Assembly (NCBI RefSeq): GCF_003254395.2
Contig: NC_037648.1
Span: 9,860,009 to 9,924,008 of the forward strand
Source of the DNA: Apis mellifera
Lineage: Eukaryota > Arthropoda > Insecta > Hymenoptera > Apidae
Direction: 5' to 3'
DNA length: 64,000 bases
The notes beneath the pieces were generated by a model. That model made no database searches and was not told where the DNA came from. It saw only the letters and a list, made by a program, of their open reading frames with translations. Below, one piece after another: positions 12,271 to 26,000 of this stretch (positions within the stretch are counted from its first letter, which is position 1; each line of letters opens with the position of its first letter). The position numbers and the translations under genes were made by a program.

Positions 12271-13739
12271 GATGTTTCTCACGTTTCTCACGATAGTACT
12301 GTCCGCGTTAAAAAATCGTATTCGTAGGTATATTGTAAAAAAATACAAATTCTTCCCGATTTATCTATCACAAGCTGATAATTTATTTCCATATCGTGTA
12401 AAATAGAGATTGTGATTAAAAATACTGTTAAATCAACTTGGCTGACAAATAATGCGTGCTTATTACTATTTTTACGGTTAATTATTAATCATCATAATCG
12501 TATAAACAAACAATTACGATTGCCAACATTATCACTGACCAATTGAACAATTTGGTTAATTATATCCGATTATATCGATTTCGAAATATGTGGGTACCTA
12601 TTATTATTATTATTATTATTACCTATGTCATTATACGTATAACTAATTTACAAAGAATTCAAGAAATTTCCATGCAATTTGCATTATCATCACGAATACA
12701 TCGTACGTACATGTATTCTCCTTATATTGCCCGAAATAAAAGCTAAATAAATAAAAAAAAAAAAACGGTTTTCGGTCAAATTTAACGTGCAATCGGAATA
12801 AACCAATTAGTTAATCGCACTTCCGTGTTAAAAAATATATTCTAATAGTTTCTCTCCCCTATAGAGTCCAAAAAAACGATAACGCCAGCTTATAGATTAT
12901 ATTTTAAAAGCACCCTGTACGATTGAGAAGTCATCGTCGTCCCACGAATCATCATCTTCGATAACTTTTACCTATTCTTTCATACTTTAAAAACAATTAT
13001 CGAACAATTTGAACTTTCATTTTTTTTTTAGGATTGAACAAATTGTTGCAATCGAATGGTACCACATCGAACAATTAATTCCATAAACGTTTCATTCCAT
13101 AACGATCCATCATTCTACGAATAATTTCGTTTTAGAATTCCAGTCTCTGAATAAAGTAACGATATGCTTATTTCTATAATATACACCTAACGTATTTTCA
13201 AATCATTTTTCCAATTCTTTTCTTTAAAAAAATATTTATAAAGAATTTCTTCATACCAATTGTCTCTTTTGTTCAAAGTTGTTCTTGTAATCGTGAGATC
13301 GATTTTTGTCTCTGATCGAAACTGGAGTTCGAAACGACGTTCGAATTATTCAATACACTTCGAGGACATAGAAAATTCGGATCGTTTATAAAATATATCA
13401 CCGCAAAAATTTTTCGATCTTTCATCGTTGCTTTAATTTAATCTCATAATTACTATCGTTCAATTTTCACAACAATTGTGCGCCCAAATACGACTCATTC
13501 GCCAATCTCTAAACGACTCTACTCATTTTATGTTAACGTTGAAAAAATATCGTGATCCCTTTCACGAATCTCTTTAATTAATAATCAACGAAACATTGAA
13601 TATCTCTGGAAAAGGGTGAATTCTACGAGGAAAGTACAAACAGTTGTTTCGTGGAACAATTATATATCGGACAGAACGTTCGACTAGTATTGCACCAGTA
13701 TCGATTAAATGCCGGCCAAACGAAGCCCAGCATTAATGA

Positions 13740-13774
<35 letters not shown>

Positions 13775-15249
13775 CGCATTGATTATTATATATATATCAT
13801 ACCACAACCTATCTCGAATTAATTTTAATTTACATCGTAGGTATAAAATCGTACGTATGAATAAAAATCCACAAATCCTTCTCCACCTTTGCACTCGATT
13901 AATAGCAATATTCATTTATTTTTTCGATATACAATTGGTAACTTTTAAAAATTAAGAAGCTCGTAATAAAAAAATGATCAATTTTGTGATTGTAATCGTG
14001 AATACGATCACAATTATTATGATCTTATTCAGATACGATTATCCACGGATAATATTCGTGTAAATATTATAGAGAACATTGTATCCTTCTATTTCTCTGG
14101 AAGAAAATAAAGATGGATAAGATTTTTTAATTTTAATATCCTTTAACATCATCTCGAGATGATGGCGGCGAGCTTCTTCGCATCGAAACGTATATTGCCG
14201 TCGGTTATCGCGAGTGCAAAAGAGGATGTCGATAAAAGTTCGAGATTTTTCGATAAACTCGTACGATAATAAACGAATATTAGAGAATAAGAATATCGGT
14301 AATATCGGAGAAAATGTTCACTTCAAACCTTCATGCTCGCAAAAGCGTTGAAACGTTACGATGAATGTAAAGAAGATATAAAAGTTTCAATTTTATACAA
14401 GAGTCATTTTTGTTTATTGAAAATACAAAAAGTAGAAAAGGGAATTTTAAGATTCATTTTGTATCAATAAATTTCTAAACTGACAGCGAAATTTCTTTAA
14501 CGTTTTATCGATATTTAATATAAATCAACGCTTTTAGATTTCTATTTCTTAAATATTTGCATTTTCACACACAAAGTTGAACGAAATTACCGCGATATTA
14601 CCGTAAATAAAATTTTTATCTTCTTTAAAATGACAACAAATTGATTCATGTCTGATCAAAGATCAAATTATTTATTATCTCGCTAAAAAAAAAAAAAAGA
14701 ATATTAACTCGTGTAATTATATCCACAGAATGCATAACAATCGCGTCCAATAGAAATTTTTCGCCAACATAATACAAATAACTTCTTCGAGAGAAATCAA
14801 ATGACGCGCAATGATCCACGAAGAGATAAGCTACAGCTTTAATAAAAATTCCCGTTGGACACGGTTCACACGCCAGAAGAAAGAAAATTCTAACCGATAT
14901 CAAATCATTGTGTATATAAACCCTCGCCTCAAGTTTTTTGCAACAAACGTTCGTATCAAAAGTTCGATGGGCTCGTTTGCCATCCTTTGTTGAGCATCGA
15001 ATTTGGCAGCCATAATTCCAACACCGTATACCAATCGCACGAACATTCGTCGGGAACATCGCGTGAACGCTTCTCCCTCGATCTCTCGACGATTTTCGAG
15101 TTCTCTCGATACGATTCAACCTCGAAACGATTGGATCGGAAGAAAGATGGCCGGTCCAATCTCGGGTTCGGGTGAAGCGTTTCAGTTGCGAGCGACCGGG
15201 TATCGCGAGGAGGGTTTTTTCTTAATTTCGAGGCTCGATCCACGATATA
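12271..15249. other. Compositionally mixed region 3' of SRF, possible SRF 3' UTR
   Basis: From about 12.3 kb toward the SRF stop the sequence becomes more complex and less AT-rich, with many CG dinucleotides. This fits a long SRF 3' UTR or regulatory downstream DNA. No convincing exon was found. A 157-codon open frame on the minus strand (14646-15119) has no domain and is probably chance. The polyadenylation site cannot be placed. Confidence 0.35.
13744..13771. repeat. (TA)n microsatellite
   Basis: An uninterrupted alternating TA run of about 14 units between SRF and the upstream AT-rich desert. Confidence 0.9.
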
Positions 15250-18200
15250 TCACTCACGATCTTTGCTCAGATCCGATGGCAGCTCGCAGTTGGACGCGGT
15301 AGCCGTTGCCGTGGTCGTCGGTGAACGAGGCGACGGAGATAGATTCATCCTGGAAGTGACCGGAAGCGACAATCCGGCGGCGCTCATCGCCACGTTCAAC
15401 GGTATCGTGATGAACGGCTGTTGATTGCTCTGGGTCGTGTTAACCGGGGCAACCGTGCCTGCGAAACAATGCCAGAAAAAGCTCGGAGACAGGAAAAGAC
15501 GACGGGGGGCCATGTCTTTTCGGGGAAACGTCTCGTCCGAGAGAGCGCAACCACCCTTGGCGAGAAACGGGTCGGCTTCTTTCCATCTGGATTTCGTTCG
15601 TTCTATCGTAAGGATGGCTTGGAGATGTGTGTTTTATTATTATTATTGTTGTTGTTGTTGTTATTTTTTTTGGAGGGGGAGAAAGAGAGAGAGAGAGAGT
15701 GCGATTCCAGGGGATGATCATGGTTTCTCACCTCCTTCTTGAGATATTTGCACCGGCTGGCCATTTTGACCGATACCGAGTAGAACCCCTGGACTCGGCG
15801 AGTAAATCACTGTCTGTGGCATCTGGTACATTATACCTACACAGAATCACGATTTGGTTTTTCTTGGGTTATGCATTATGATTTTTATATTTGTACTGTA
15901 TTGAAAAGTGGTCACGAAAAGAATCATGACATTAATATTGAGATCGAGTATATATAAATAAAAGGAAATTGAAGTTAAATGGCGCGTCGGATTCATCGGA
16001 CATGGCCGTCTGCTTTTTGGGTTTCTTTCACTACTTGAATCGATCCGTGGGTAAGAAAGAACTCGTCGCTAAAAATATACATTTACGCGATCGAAAGGCG
16101 GAATAAACCGAACATTTAATATGAAACAAAGACAAGAAATAATGGAGAAAAACCTAAAACCTAAAGATAAGTATCTTTTTTTACGAATCTCTCGAAATCG
16201 TTTACCTTTCCCAATTAACCAAACCAATTCTTCCGTTCGAAGGATGGAAACGAAAAAGAGATCGGTCCAGTGAAAAAAAAATTTCTTTCAAAGCTGCCAG
16301 AGAAGAAGAAGAAAAAAAGAAACAAAGAACTCTCAAGAGGAATCGAAACTCGATCATCGAGGGGGGTGAAAGATCGATCGCCGAGGCGAGGAGATATCAA
16401 CGCGTGGCGGCGTTGGTTATCAAAATTCCGGGCGGGGAGGGGGAGGGGGATGCAGCAATGGGGGGAACAATGGGAAGGCGAAAAGAAAAAGAAGGGGGGA
16501 GGGGGGGGGGAGGGGAAAGAAAGAAAGAAAGAAAAAAAAAAAAACATACGTCATGCTGGCGATCGGTAAGTCGGATGGCATCCACTCCATATATTAGCAT
16601 CGATATTTATGTGTACACCTGCATCGAAGCGCGGCTTTCGACCGGATCTTACTTCCCAGTTAGGCAGCGCGTCGTTGTCTTAGTTTGGTCATCGCGGCCC
16701 GTACAACTCCTTATGTACTCCCCTACACGGATAACCTCGTCATCGCTCGCACACTTTTCGCATTTTAAGTGTCCTCTTTCCTTTATCTTCTCCCTCTCTT
16801 TCCCTTCCCTCGATCCCCTCCCCGCCCTCCTCCCCCGCGCTCTCGCTCGCTCGCTCGCTCGCTCGTACGCGCATCATATATACCACACGTTTTACGCTCT
16901 CTGATACCATTCTCTCGTTCTCTTCAACCGTTTCTCTCCTCTCCTCCGCCCATACACACACGCTACTTCTCCTACTCGCTCTCTTTCTCTATCTATATAT
17001 GTATTTATATATATATATATACGTCTATCCCCTTCTCTGTTATGCCGACCTACCTGACTGATTGGATTGCGCGTTTTACCTCTGCCTCGAAACTACCGCG
17101 TCTACGGTCTCTCTAACGATTTTCCACGCCACGGCTTTTACCGGTTGCTACTTAGTCCGCGCGATCGCGACTCCTTCGCTACGCCCACGGGGAAATTCGT
17201 TAATTGCTCGGCCACGTATATGCGCAGCTGCACGATTGTCTTTCGCATAGCGAACGGATACGGGAACGGAGAATCGTCGCGGACGGACAGGTGAAATTGT
17301 CCTAGCACGGAGGCGAGGACAAGTTTTGAAAGGGAGGAAATCGTGACGGCATTGGGAATCGTCGGCGAGTTATCGTATTACTTGGAAGCAACGCGATTTT
17401 TAAGGATTAATAAAACTTTTTATTTTGATCGATCACGGTAGTAATATCGTGTCTTCCGTGCAAATTTAAATTACCCTTTCTGAAAATCTATTTGACGAGG
17501 AGAGTTTGACGGGTATAAGGAGATGGTTATATATATTTTTTTTTTTTTAGTATGGGAATACAAACTTACCCGAGTGATTTTTCGAGAGATCCTTCGACAC
17601 GGGAGAATCGCCATCACTGGTGTCTCCGTCGCTTTCATTCGCGCACACGTCCGACCTAGGTGAAGTGCCGTCTTCCTGGAACAGTGAAACGAAATTTCGC
17701 CGATATTAAAAGTGTATCCCGCTCGATCGAGGAGAAAATTATTTTTCTTCTGTTTACGCGTCATGTAAAATAATTGTTAATTGTATTTATCTATTTATAG
17801 CAACGTGTACAATAATATCATCCGCCAATTACCCATCGGACGCAATCACTACGTGCTACGTGGTAACTTTATCGAAAGAAAGGAAAAAAAAAAGAAATGA
17901 CGGAAGCCTGTATGAATCATATTTTAATTCTGTTTTCGCATACATTAAATTTCTCAGGAACGTGTCGCCCTGCTACGAACCTCCCGCCTCTTTCGATCTA
18001 CATTGATCGACATCAAAAAAAAAGAAAAAGAAAAGAAAAGAAACCTGCTCATCCTCCTCCTTATCTCTCGTTCGTAACAAATGCCAACTCATCGAACAAA
18101 ATTTTACAACGTATCGTAACGAAAACGATACGTACAGCGTGTGTAACGTTACGATCTGTATCGTAAATTCCGGGCGCAATTCCCGATACCTAACGAGCGA

Positions 18201-21200
18201 TGCGGCGACAAGGAGAAAACAGAGAAGGAGAGGATGGTATTGAAGCATCGCCGGTCACCGATTCGTGGCCTGTAAATCGTAGGATAACGCCTCGGTAATA
18301 ATATCGGCGAGCCAATCAAACGTGCAACTAACCAATCAATCAACGGTTAGCCTACCAACCGGCCTAAGCAGCGAAACAACAAGCAACGAACCAACTTACC
18401 TACCTACCTACCTAGCAGGGAGAGATGCGCGAGCTTGTTCGCGCGCCTTATATGGCCATCCGCGCGGTCTGAACTCGTACCGCGCTTCCAACGGCAGATT
18501 CTCACAAATTTACGCAGGACTTACGGTTTCCCCGGGTGACTTTCTCTCCCCTGGCCTACCGCCACCACAAGCTTTTTTCTCATACGTCCTTCCATACGTC
18601 CCGCCCTCGGGATGCCTTAGGGATCGAACTTAGCCACGTTTCATATACGCATGCATGCATGCATCGGCGAATCGTATGCGCGCGTCCACGTACACGTGTC
18701 TCGACCGCCGGTCGAGAGAAAGCAAATCGAGCGTATACGTAAGAGAGGCCGTTTGTTGCGCCACAGAATTAGGAAGCGCTCGTCTTTTCGAGCATGGTGG
18801 TGGGAAAACGCGATTCGGATTTGGCCGGCCATTCGTACGGGAATTTGTTTTCGCGCGATACGTCTGTTTTCGTTGGATTGGATTTTCGTCGATTTTTTGA
18901 TCAATGCGCAAGTGGATCGACTCCTGATAGAGCCGGACAAATGGATACTCTATTGTAACGAGAGGAATCGAAGTAGAATTTACTGGATGGTATATCTTTT
19001 GTAAAAAAATATATATATGTTTATAATAGTAGTGTATTTCTTTTGAGCGTATTAAACAATTTGAACTTGGTCAGATAATAGCGATGTTTAAATTCAAAGA
19101 TACATAAAATTCCAAAAATAGTTGGAGATTGTCAATTAAATTACTTTCGAATCTGGTAACTGATCGGGGAATTCGATCACGTCCGATGTTTTATAAAAGA
19201 AAACCGAACACGAAAGAAATAGAGGTTTCCGAGAAACGTGCGATCGAAAAAATGAAAACGTCCTTTAGCCTCGGAAGAATAAAGAGCAAGGAAAGGGATC
19301 TCCGGCGCGCTGTAAGGGTTCAACATTCCAAAAATAGTTGAAACCAAGTCAATTAATTAGACTGCTCTACTTTCCAACCAGTCATTCACCAAACACTTCA
19401 ATTATATATCCGTGTGCTGAAAGGTATATCCTTCACCAATTGCAATTAACGAAATGCGACTCCAAAACGCGCGATGATATTTAAAATAACGAAAAATATT
19501 CTGGCAAAAAAAAAAAAATCTGAAATCTCTTCACAATTTTAGATTCGACGAAAATTCCAAAATTAGCCTAAATCCAATCATCGAATGCTTCAACCGCTAT
19601 CACGCCAACGCAAGTTATCCTTTTAATTAACTCCAAATATATATACACACCCACGCAAAAGTCGAAACTAGAACTTCGAAAGATCGGTTCGATAAACTAT
19701 ACCTTTCACCCATGGCAACACGGAAATTATTTGCTCAGCTTCATGGTGGTGGTATTTACATTACGTATCTTTGATCGACTCGCAAGCTCTCTCGAATCCG
19801 AAGGCCGGCCACCACGCCGGTTTCCACGAAGGATTTCCGAAAGCCGTACGGAGGAGAGGGCTGGTCTCGCGACCCCTTGTCCGCGTGCAGCGAGCCGGCG
19901 ATCACTTCCGAGTCGTATTTGTACCCCCCATTACCACGGGTGTGTATAGAAGGCGCGACAAAAACCGGCATTCCTGATTCTTAAGTTGGACTCTATATAA
20001 GTATCTGCCATCGCGAACATTGCCTGTATATGGCGACAACCAGCCTTTGACAAAGGTGACCGTATATGGTATTCTGCTTCCACCTTCCATACCTTCTCTC
20101 TTTCTCTTTCTTTTTCTCCCTCTTTCTCCCTCTCTCTCTCTTCCCCCGCCTTCTTTCTCTCTTCCCTTCCCTACGATTTCCCCTCCCTACCCTGTTTACC
20201 GCCCTTCTCTCTTTCCCTGAGCCCTGCCAGCCACCCAGTCACCGTTCCTCCTTGCCGTTTTCCTCCGAGCGGCCGCGATTCCACCAGGGTGCCCTCTCAG
20301 CGAAATGCATCATAATCGTTAAGTCGTTAGATCGTAAATCGTTGCCTTAATCGCTTAACCCCCGCCGTACCATGATACCACCGTGAAGGGAGAGTTTCAA
20401 TCGCTTCTCTTCTCGTTATTTTTATTATATATATATATATATATATGGTGGATTTGAAATTTTCGTCGCGGCTCCTTATTCGTGGACGAGGTGGGTATCA
20501 TCTTAGGGATACTTATCTTAAGTTAAGGGGTTTTCTTCTCGATTTCTTTTTTTATTATTGTTAATTTATTTCTGTTCTTCGTTCTTTTAAGCTTGGAGAA
20601 ATGTAGTTTTTTTTTTTTTTTAACTCTTTCAGATTTATTCTACAGGGATTCGAGGATGTTTATTTTAACTCTTTTTTCGCGTGTAAACATTCGAAGAAGA
20701 GATGAAGATGAAATTGCAAGGGAGTTAAATTTCACGGAATAAGAATCAGAAGTTTGATTTGATTTATGTCTGAAAGAATTAAAACGATGGAAATGTAGAA
20801 AAGTTGAAGACAAGTGTTGCTTTTGAAAGAAGAAAAAGAATCTTTTAAATTTGTAGATGAATCCCGCGAATATCGAGATGCAAACCTACCTTGTAAGTTA
20901 TGCTGAAAGGATGAATGGCAAAATGGAATGCTGTTGATCGGAGTCTTATTTTCAAGCAGATCGGAATAATTTTTTTTTTTTTCTTTTTACAATAATGATC
21001 GCAGCGTTTAATGGAATTATTATTTAATCTCGTATAATCGAACGCAGCTCGTGGTTTTTTTTTTTTCTTTTTAATCCTTAACATAATTATTCTTTTTTTT
21101 TTTCTTTTTCTTTTTCTTTGATTATTTATCGCATTAACGAACAACCATTGCACCAAGTTTTTGTGAACATTTTTATCAATTACAGTAATTCATCAGTTAA

Positions 21201-21789
21201 TTTCTTTAGAGAGAGAAAAAAAAATCATCTTAATTAAAAAATAACAATTTTCTTTATCTATTTTCGAACAATACTACCGCCGTTTCCACGTTATTATTTA
21301 TACAAACAAACAATGAAGAATCTTTCTTTTTTTTTTCAATCACATTGGACAACAATTAAATCTAGCTAATTTTATACTACCTTATAATCGCGAGAGGCGT
21401 ACGCTCACGCACGGACGAAAAGTAAAAAAAAAGAAAATCATGTTACCAATAATGTCAACAAACAAAAAATTCAACGTATGTCATATAATCGAGCAGAAGA
21501 AGAAACGAATTTTCAAAATTTTTTCCTCCTCTTTTCGATATAACAATATAATCATGAGACCGCAATAAAGAGAGACCGAGTTAAAAGTTCTTCGATCGTA
21601 CCGTTTTAATACCTTCCTCGATGGAGGCCAGTTTCTTTCTAATCATCTCGACGCAACTAGTTTAACGTTTCATGCGAAACTATTACCCAATCGCACAAAT
21701 TCCTTTCTTTTTCGTTTTATTACATTTCTTCATCATCGTCGTTATCAACACAATGATATAGATATATATATATATATACTACACACTGG

Positions 21790-21830
<41 letters not shown>

Positions 21831-21901
21831 GGTATTCGAATTTGATCGATCGAAGAGAGAGAAAAAAAAAGAAATCTGTTATTTCTGCCAAAAAACAGGT
21901 G

Positions 21902-21934
<33 letters not shown>

Positions 21935-22970
21935 CTTTCCTTTTATTACATACCTACCTGTCTTTCGCGAACAACTTTCGGCAACCCCCGTGCCCGATTA
22001 TTGTTGGCGTTATTCGCGTGTTATTCGTGCGTATCATGCGTGTAACATCGGCTGTTAAATGTATCGTTCGACGAAACATTTTGTCATCTTGGGACCGTAA
22101 TTATTATTAATCGAAACAATATAATACGTACGTGTAATATAAATATTATCACAGTATTTTACAGTATACTATTTACACATATGTGATACATAAAAACTAA
22201 AAAAAAAGGCACGCCAGCCCGTACATTCGTGTGTAATTACCGTGTGTAATTCAGGATCGTAATATCATAAATCGTAAAATTAATTATATTATATATTATT
22301 TTGTACTTTGTGCGTCGACGAGAGAGACCACGGATAAAAATTATACATTCTTTTTCTTTCTTTTTTTTTTTCTTTTTCTTTTTTTTCTTCCATATTTTTT
22401 TTTTTTTTATCAATTTTTCTCTTTTCTCCCCCCTTCAATCTCCCTTAATTAATACTCTCGCGTGATTTTTCGCGTGTATTTCGTCTCCTTTTTTCATATT
22501 CTTTCATCCACGTATAACATCATTTCCATTTATTTTTCTATCTATTCTTTATATACATATATACTTATATATAAATTCATATATATATATAAATATATAT
22601 TTATATGTACCTATTATTTTCTTTTCGTCAAATAATTTCAAGCGACATCAAAAAAAAAAAAAAAAAAAATCCAGAAAAAAAAGAAGAGAAAACAACACAC
22701 AACACATACACACGTAAGCATGCACAATGTGTGAAAATGGACGAAGAGTCGAGGTTTTTCTCTCTACTTGATGAAGAAACGAGAAAGGGGACGGGGGAGG
22801 GCAGGTGGGATTCGCCTGGGAATTTAAATTAAAAAGGTATTTTAAATACTAGCTACTTAATCTACGAAAGAGAGGAAAAAAAAAAAACAAACAAACAAAC
22901 AAATACTACACATGCCACTTTCAGTACAAACACATTACGGAACAATGTACGATGCACACAACAGTATCTA

Positions 22971-23002
<32 letters not shown>

Positions 23003-26000
23003 CACGTATACAATGTATATATATATGCATATATATATATATATTCAATGCGCAATAATGCCAAGCGTGCACCGCCGGGTCTACTGGCTCGGACTCGCAC
23101 CCACGTACTACGATTTCTCGCGTTTCTTTCTTTCCTCGGCCTTTCTATCTTTTTTTTTTTTCTCTTTTTCATTCGTTTTCTTTTTCTTTTCTTCACCGGG
23201 AAAAGGCGAAACGCCTCGACCTGAACGACACGAGTATTTTAAAAAAAAGAAAAAAAAAATTGATGCCTCTCCTCGATAAGGATGTTTGAAAAAGTTGGGA
23301 AAAGAGAAGAGAAAAAAAAGGGAATGCGTGTATGCGAATTTGATATTTCCTTGATTCCGGCCTCGCCAATCCCACGAACTAACTTTTACGTTAGGTATTG
23401 TTGCGTTGCGTACATTTAAAGAAGTGTACACGAGCGATTTGGAACTGAAGGAAACCAGGTGAAACGTTTAATTGGATCGCTTTCTCGAGTTGATCGTTTT
23501 TTCTTTTCTGAAAATTGATGAGAGAGGGGGGGGGTGAAAGGGAAGAAGGTTCGGGGGCTCGTAAAGAGCCACCCTCCAGTTTGTTTTCAATCGTGAGATC
23601 TACGCAACTTCGTAATTTTATTATAGGTATATGGACAGAAAAATTAAGAGAAAATTGTCATTAAATAATTAGATTAGATTTCTTTTCTGAAAATCTGAAT
23701 TGCTGCTTGCTATACGAATCTTTTCGTATATAATAAAAAATAATAACTCGTGATACTTTCGTTTCGATTTCTTCGATTTTCTGAAATTATTTCTTTAAGA
23801 TTATTTTGAAGAAGAACTTCGATAGATACGAAAAAGATCGAAATTTATTTATTTATTTATTTTTTTATTTTTCGAACACGGTTTGCCATAGTTCCATTTG
23901 AATCTTGTTGTTGGCTCGGCGACGATAGATCGAACTTACAACGTATTTACACAGATCTTTAAATAAATTAAGAGAGATATCATCGTAATAAAACTAATAT
24001 TATAAATATACGATTTAAGTAAAGAGAGAGAGAGAGAAAAAAAAAAACGGGACAGATACGAAGACAGAATATACATATATGTATAAAATACACGGCTCCT
24101 CGAGTAATTCATCACATTATTGTTATTATATCCTAAATGCACGATTAAAAAAAAAAAATCTGCCTCTCTTTTTCTCGTTCTTTTCTCGATAAACGATAAA
24201 AATTCCTGTAGATACGTGTCTTCTTGTGAGTTTCGTTCGTTTCGCGAAGATGTACGAGTACTTGAACGAGTACGTACCGTAGAAAAAGTCTTTGGACTTC
24301 GATTAACGTATAGATCTAGCCATTAAATTCTTCTAGTTTCTTCTCAATTTCCTAATATATTTTTTTTTTTTTTTTTTTTTTTTTAATTATCCTCGTTTTC
24401 TCATCACGAGCAATAAAATAAAATAAGAAATACGATTGAGGTTAAAAATTTTGACGACGTTTCTGGCATTTAAAACATCTTTTTCCAAGTTTCTTTTTTC
24501 TTTTTTTTTTTTTTTTCTTTTTTTATATATATATATAAAGTTTGCAATTATCAACATTGGAATAATTAACTTTTAATATAACTTATAAGACGATTAATTA
24601 AAATGATACCGTGAAAATAAATTAATTTCTTTAAAAGCATCTACGTTATTTATCTGAACCCATCGAGGAACAAATAATTGTCGTATAAGTTTATACGACA
24701 AAAATTATCCAAACATTATTTCTCGTTCAAATAATAAAAGTTAAATTCAATCAATCTAATAACTAATTAAAATTTCTTTCTAATAAATAATATTTAGATA
24801 AAAAATGAAGTTTCACTGGTAATTTTAAAAAAATGACGAAAAACAAAATTCGTGCTATACATATCTTAATCTGTTATTAATTACAAACTAAATTCTTATA
24901 AACAATATATAATATTATAAATTTTACGATTTTAATTGTTCAATTATCAAAAGCTAGGATGTTCGATCATTTTAACGATCGAACGATCGAAAAAAGAGAG
25001 AGAGAAAAATATATATATATATATATATATCCATCGATCATCTTCTCGTCAATGTTCACCAGGATAGAACATTGTGGACGTAAATCTCGTATACATTTAT
25101 AGTACGCGTCGACTGGACTAGATTTATACGTTGGAAACGGAGCACCGTACGTTTTCTTGCGCTCCAATCGGTTTTCATTGAAAACATCATCACACGCCTC
25201 GGCTAACCACCACGAGCGTCGCTTGATCACGATCAATTCCCAAGATTGCATCGCCGTCGAATTTTTCTATCGTTACACACACAGAAGAGAGAAAAAAAAA
25301 AAAAAAAAAATTAAAAACCGCTCCCTGAGCCTATCCATAACATAAATTTATTAATATCGTGGGACAACGAAAGTAAAATAATTGAAATAATCGTTCTTAG
25401 CGTATTAAGTACCGAAAACCTGCTATGTTAAGTACCTGCTCGACCCTATCCCGAGGATGACAGGTGTCCGTAGAAATCCTTCTACTCGCGATACCAAGTC
25501 GAAAGAAGAGTTAATTGCTTGAAACTCTTCCCAACGAGCCAGCCGTGGCAAAACATCGTTCTGAATTGTCGTTAACAACTGTACTACTAGGATCTCTCCG
25601 AGTGTGCTTACGCGCGCGCGCGCGCGCGTTTACCATAAGTAGCCTCGATTTTACCTCGTCGACTGATTTGGTTAAATCTTTTTAGTGCACCTGGCACGCA
25701 ATTATGCGAGCTATTTTCTCGCCGTTAGCATTCTCCGCACGGTCGTTTCATAAGCCTTCGACGTATCCGTGAAGTTGATTTGTCGGCGGGAACGATATCG
25801 ATAAATTAATTCAGATACAGGCAGGGAATTATGCAAATGGCTTTATAATAAGCGACGTATCGAGTTTGTAAACGTATTGAAAATCGACGATTCCATTAGA
25901 ATGACGCGATAATTTATTTGAATGAAGGAAAGATTTATGAAACGACCACCGATATATATAAATATGTTAAATTTTTTACAACAATTTCTCTCGGTTAGAA

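Larger units (their letters stand above)
17676..20889. other. SRF intron with CpG-rich core
   Basis: Contains a notably GC-rich core (about 18.3-18.9 kb) with (TACC)n at about 18396-18413, a GCATGCAT run near 18648-18663 and a CArG box. A pyrimidine-only-like block lies at 20085-20218. Open frames on both strands through 18.5-19.0 kb reflect low stop-codon density in GC-rich DNA; none resembles a protein family. Confidence 0.55.

Noticed and set aside
14646..15119. 157-codon open frame on the minus strand downstream of the SRF stop
   Set aside because: No domain, odd composition (Cys/Phe/Ile-rich with a poly-Phe run from a poly-A tract), overlapped by other frames in the same region, and no splice partners; best explained as chance in a region of low stop density or SRF 3' UTR.
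16215..16904. Overlapping open frames on both strands of an SRF intron
   Set aside because: They encode runs of K/E/R or F/S/P created by purine or pyrimidine tracts; no family resemblance.
18536..19004. Open frames of 80-117 codons on both strands at 18.5-19.0 kb
   Set aside because: Arg/Ile-rich translations from GC-rich CG-dense intron, no coherent family, several frames open at once.
19990..20003. TATATAAG motif that could be a TATA box for an internal SRF promoter
   Set aside because: It is on the strand opposite SRF as written and TATA-like strings are common at this composition; no start-site evidence.
22952..23431. Tyr/Ile- and Phe-rich open frames
   Set aside because: Translations of TA microsatellite and poly-T tracts.
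24678..24701. 11-bp perfect hairpin TTGTCGTATAA/TTATACGACAA as a microRNA precursor
   Set aside because: The stem is too short and the loop only two bases, unlike a pre-miRNA.
24967..25251. 94-codon minus-strand frame considered as a missing SRF exon
   Set aside because: It does not fit the phase needed between exon 2 and the exon at 17675, ends in a TA-repeat translation, and lacks SRF-like composition; the 13-nt microexon solves the phase problem better.
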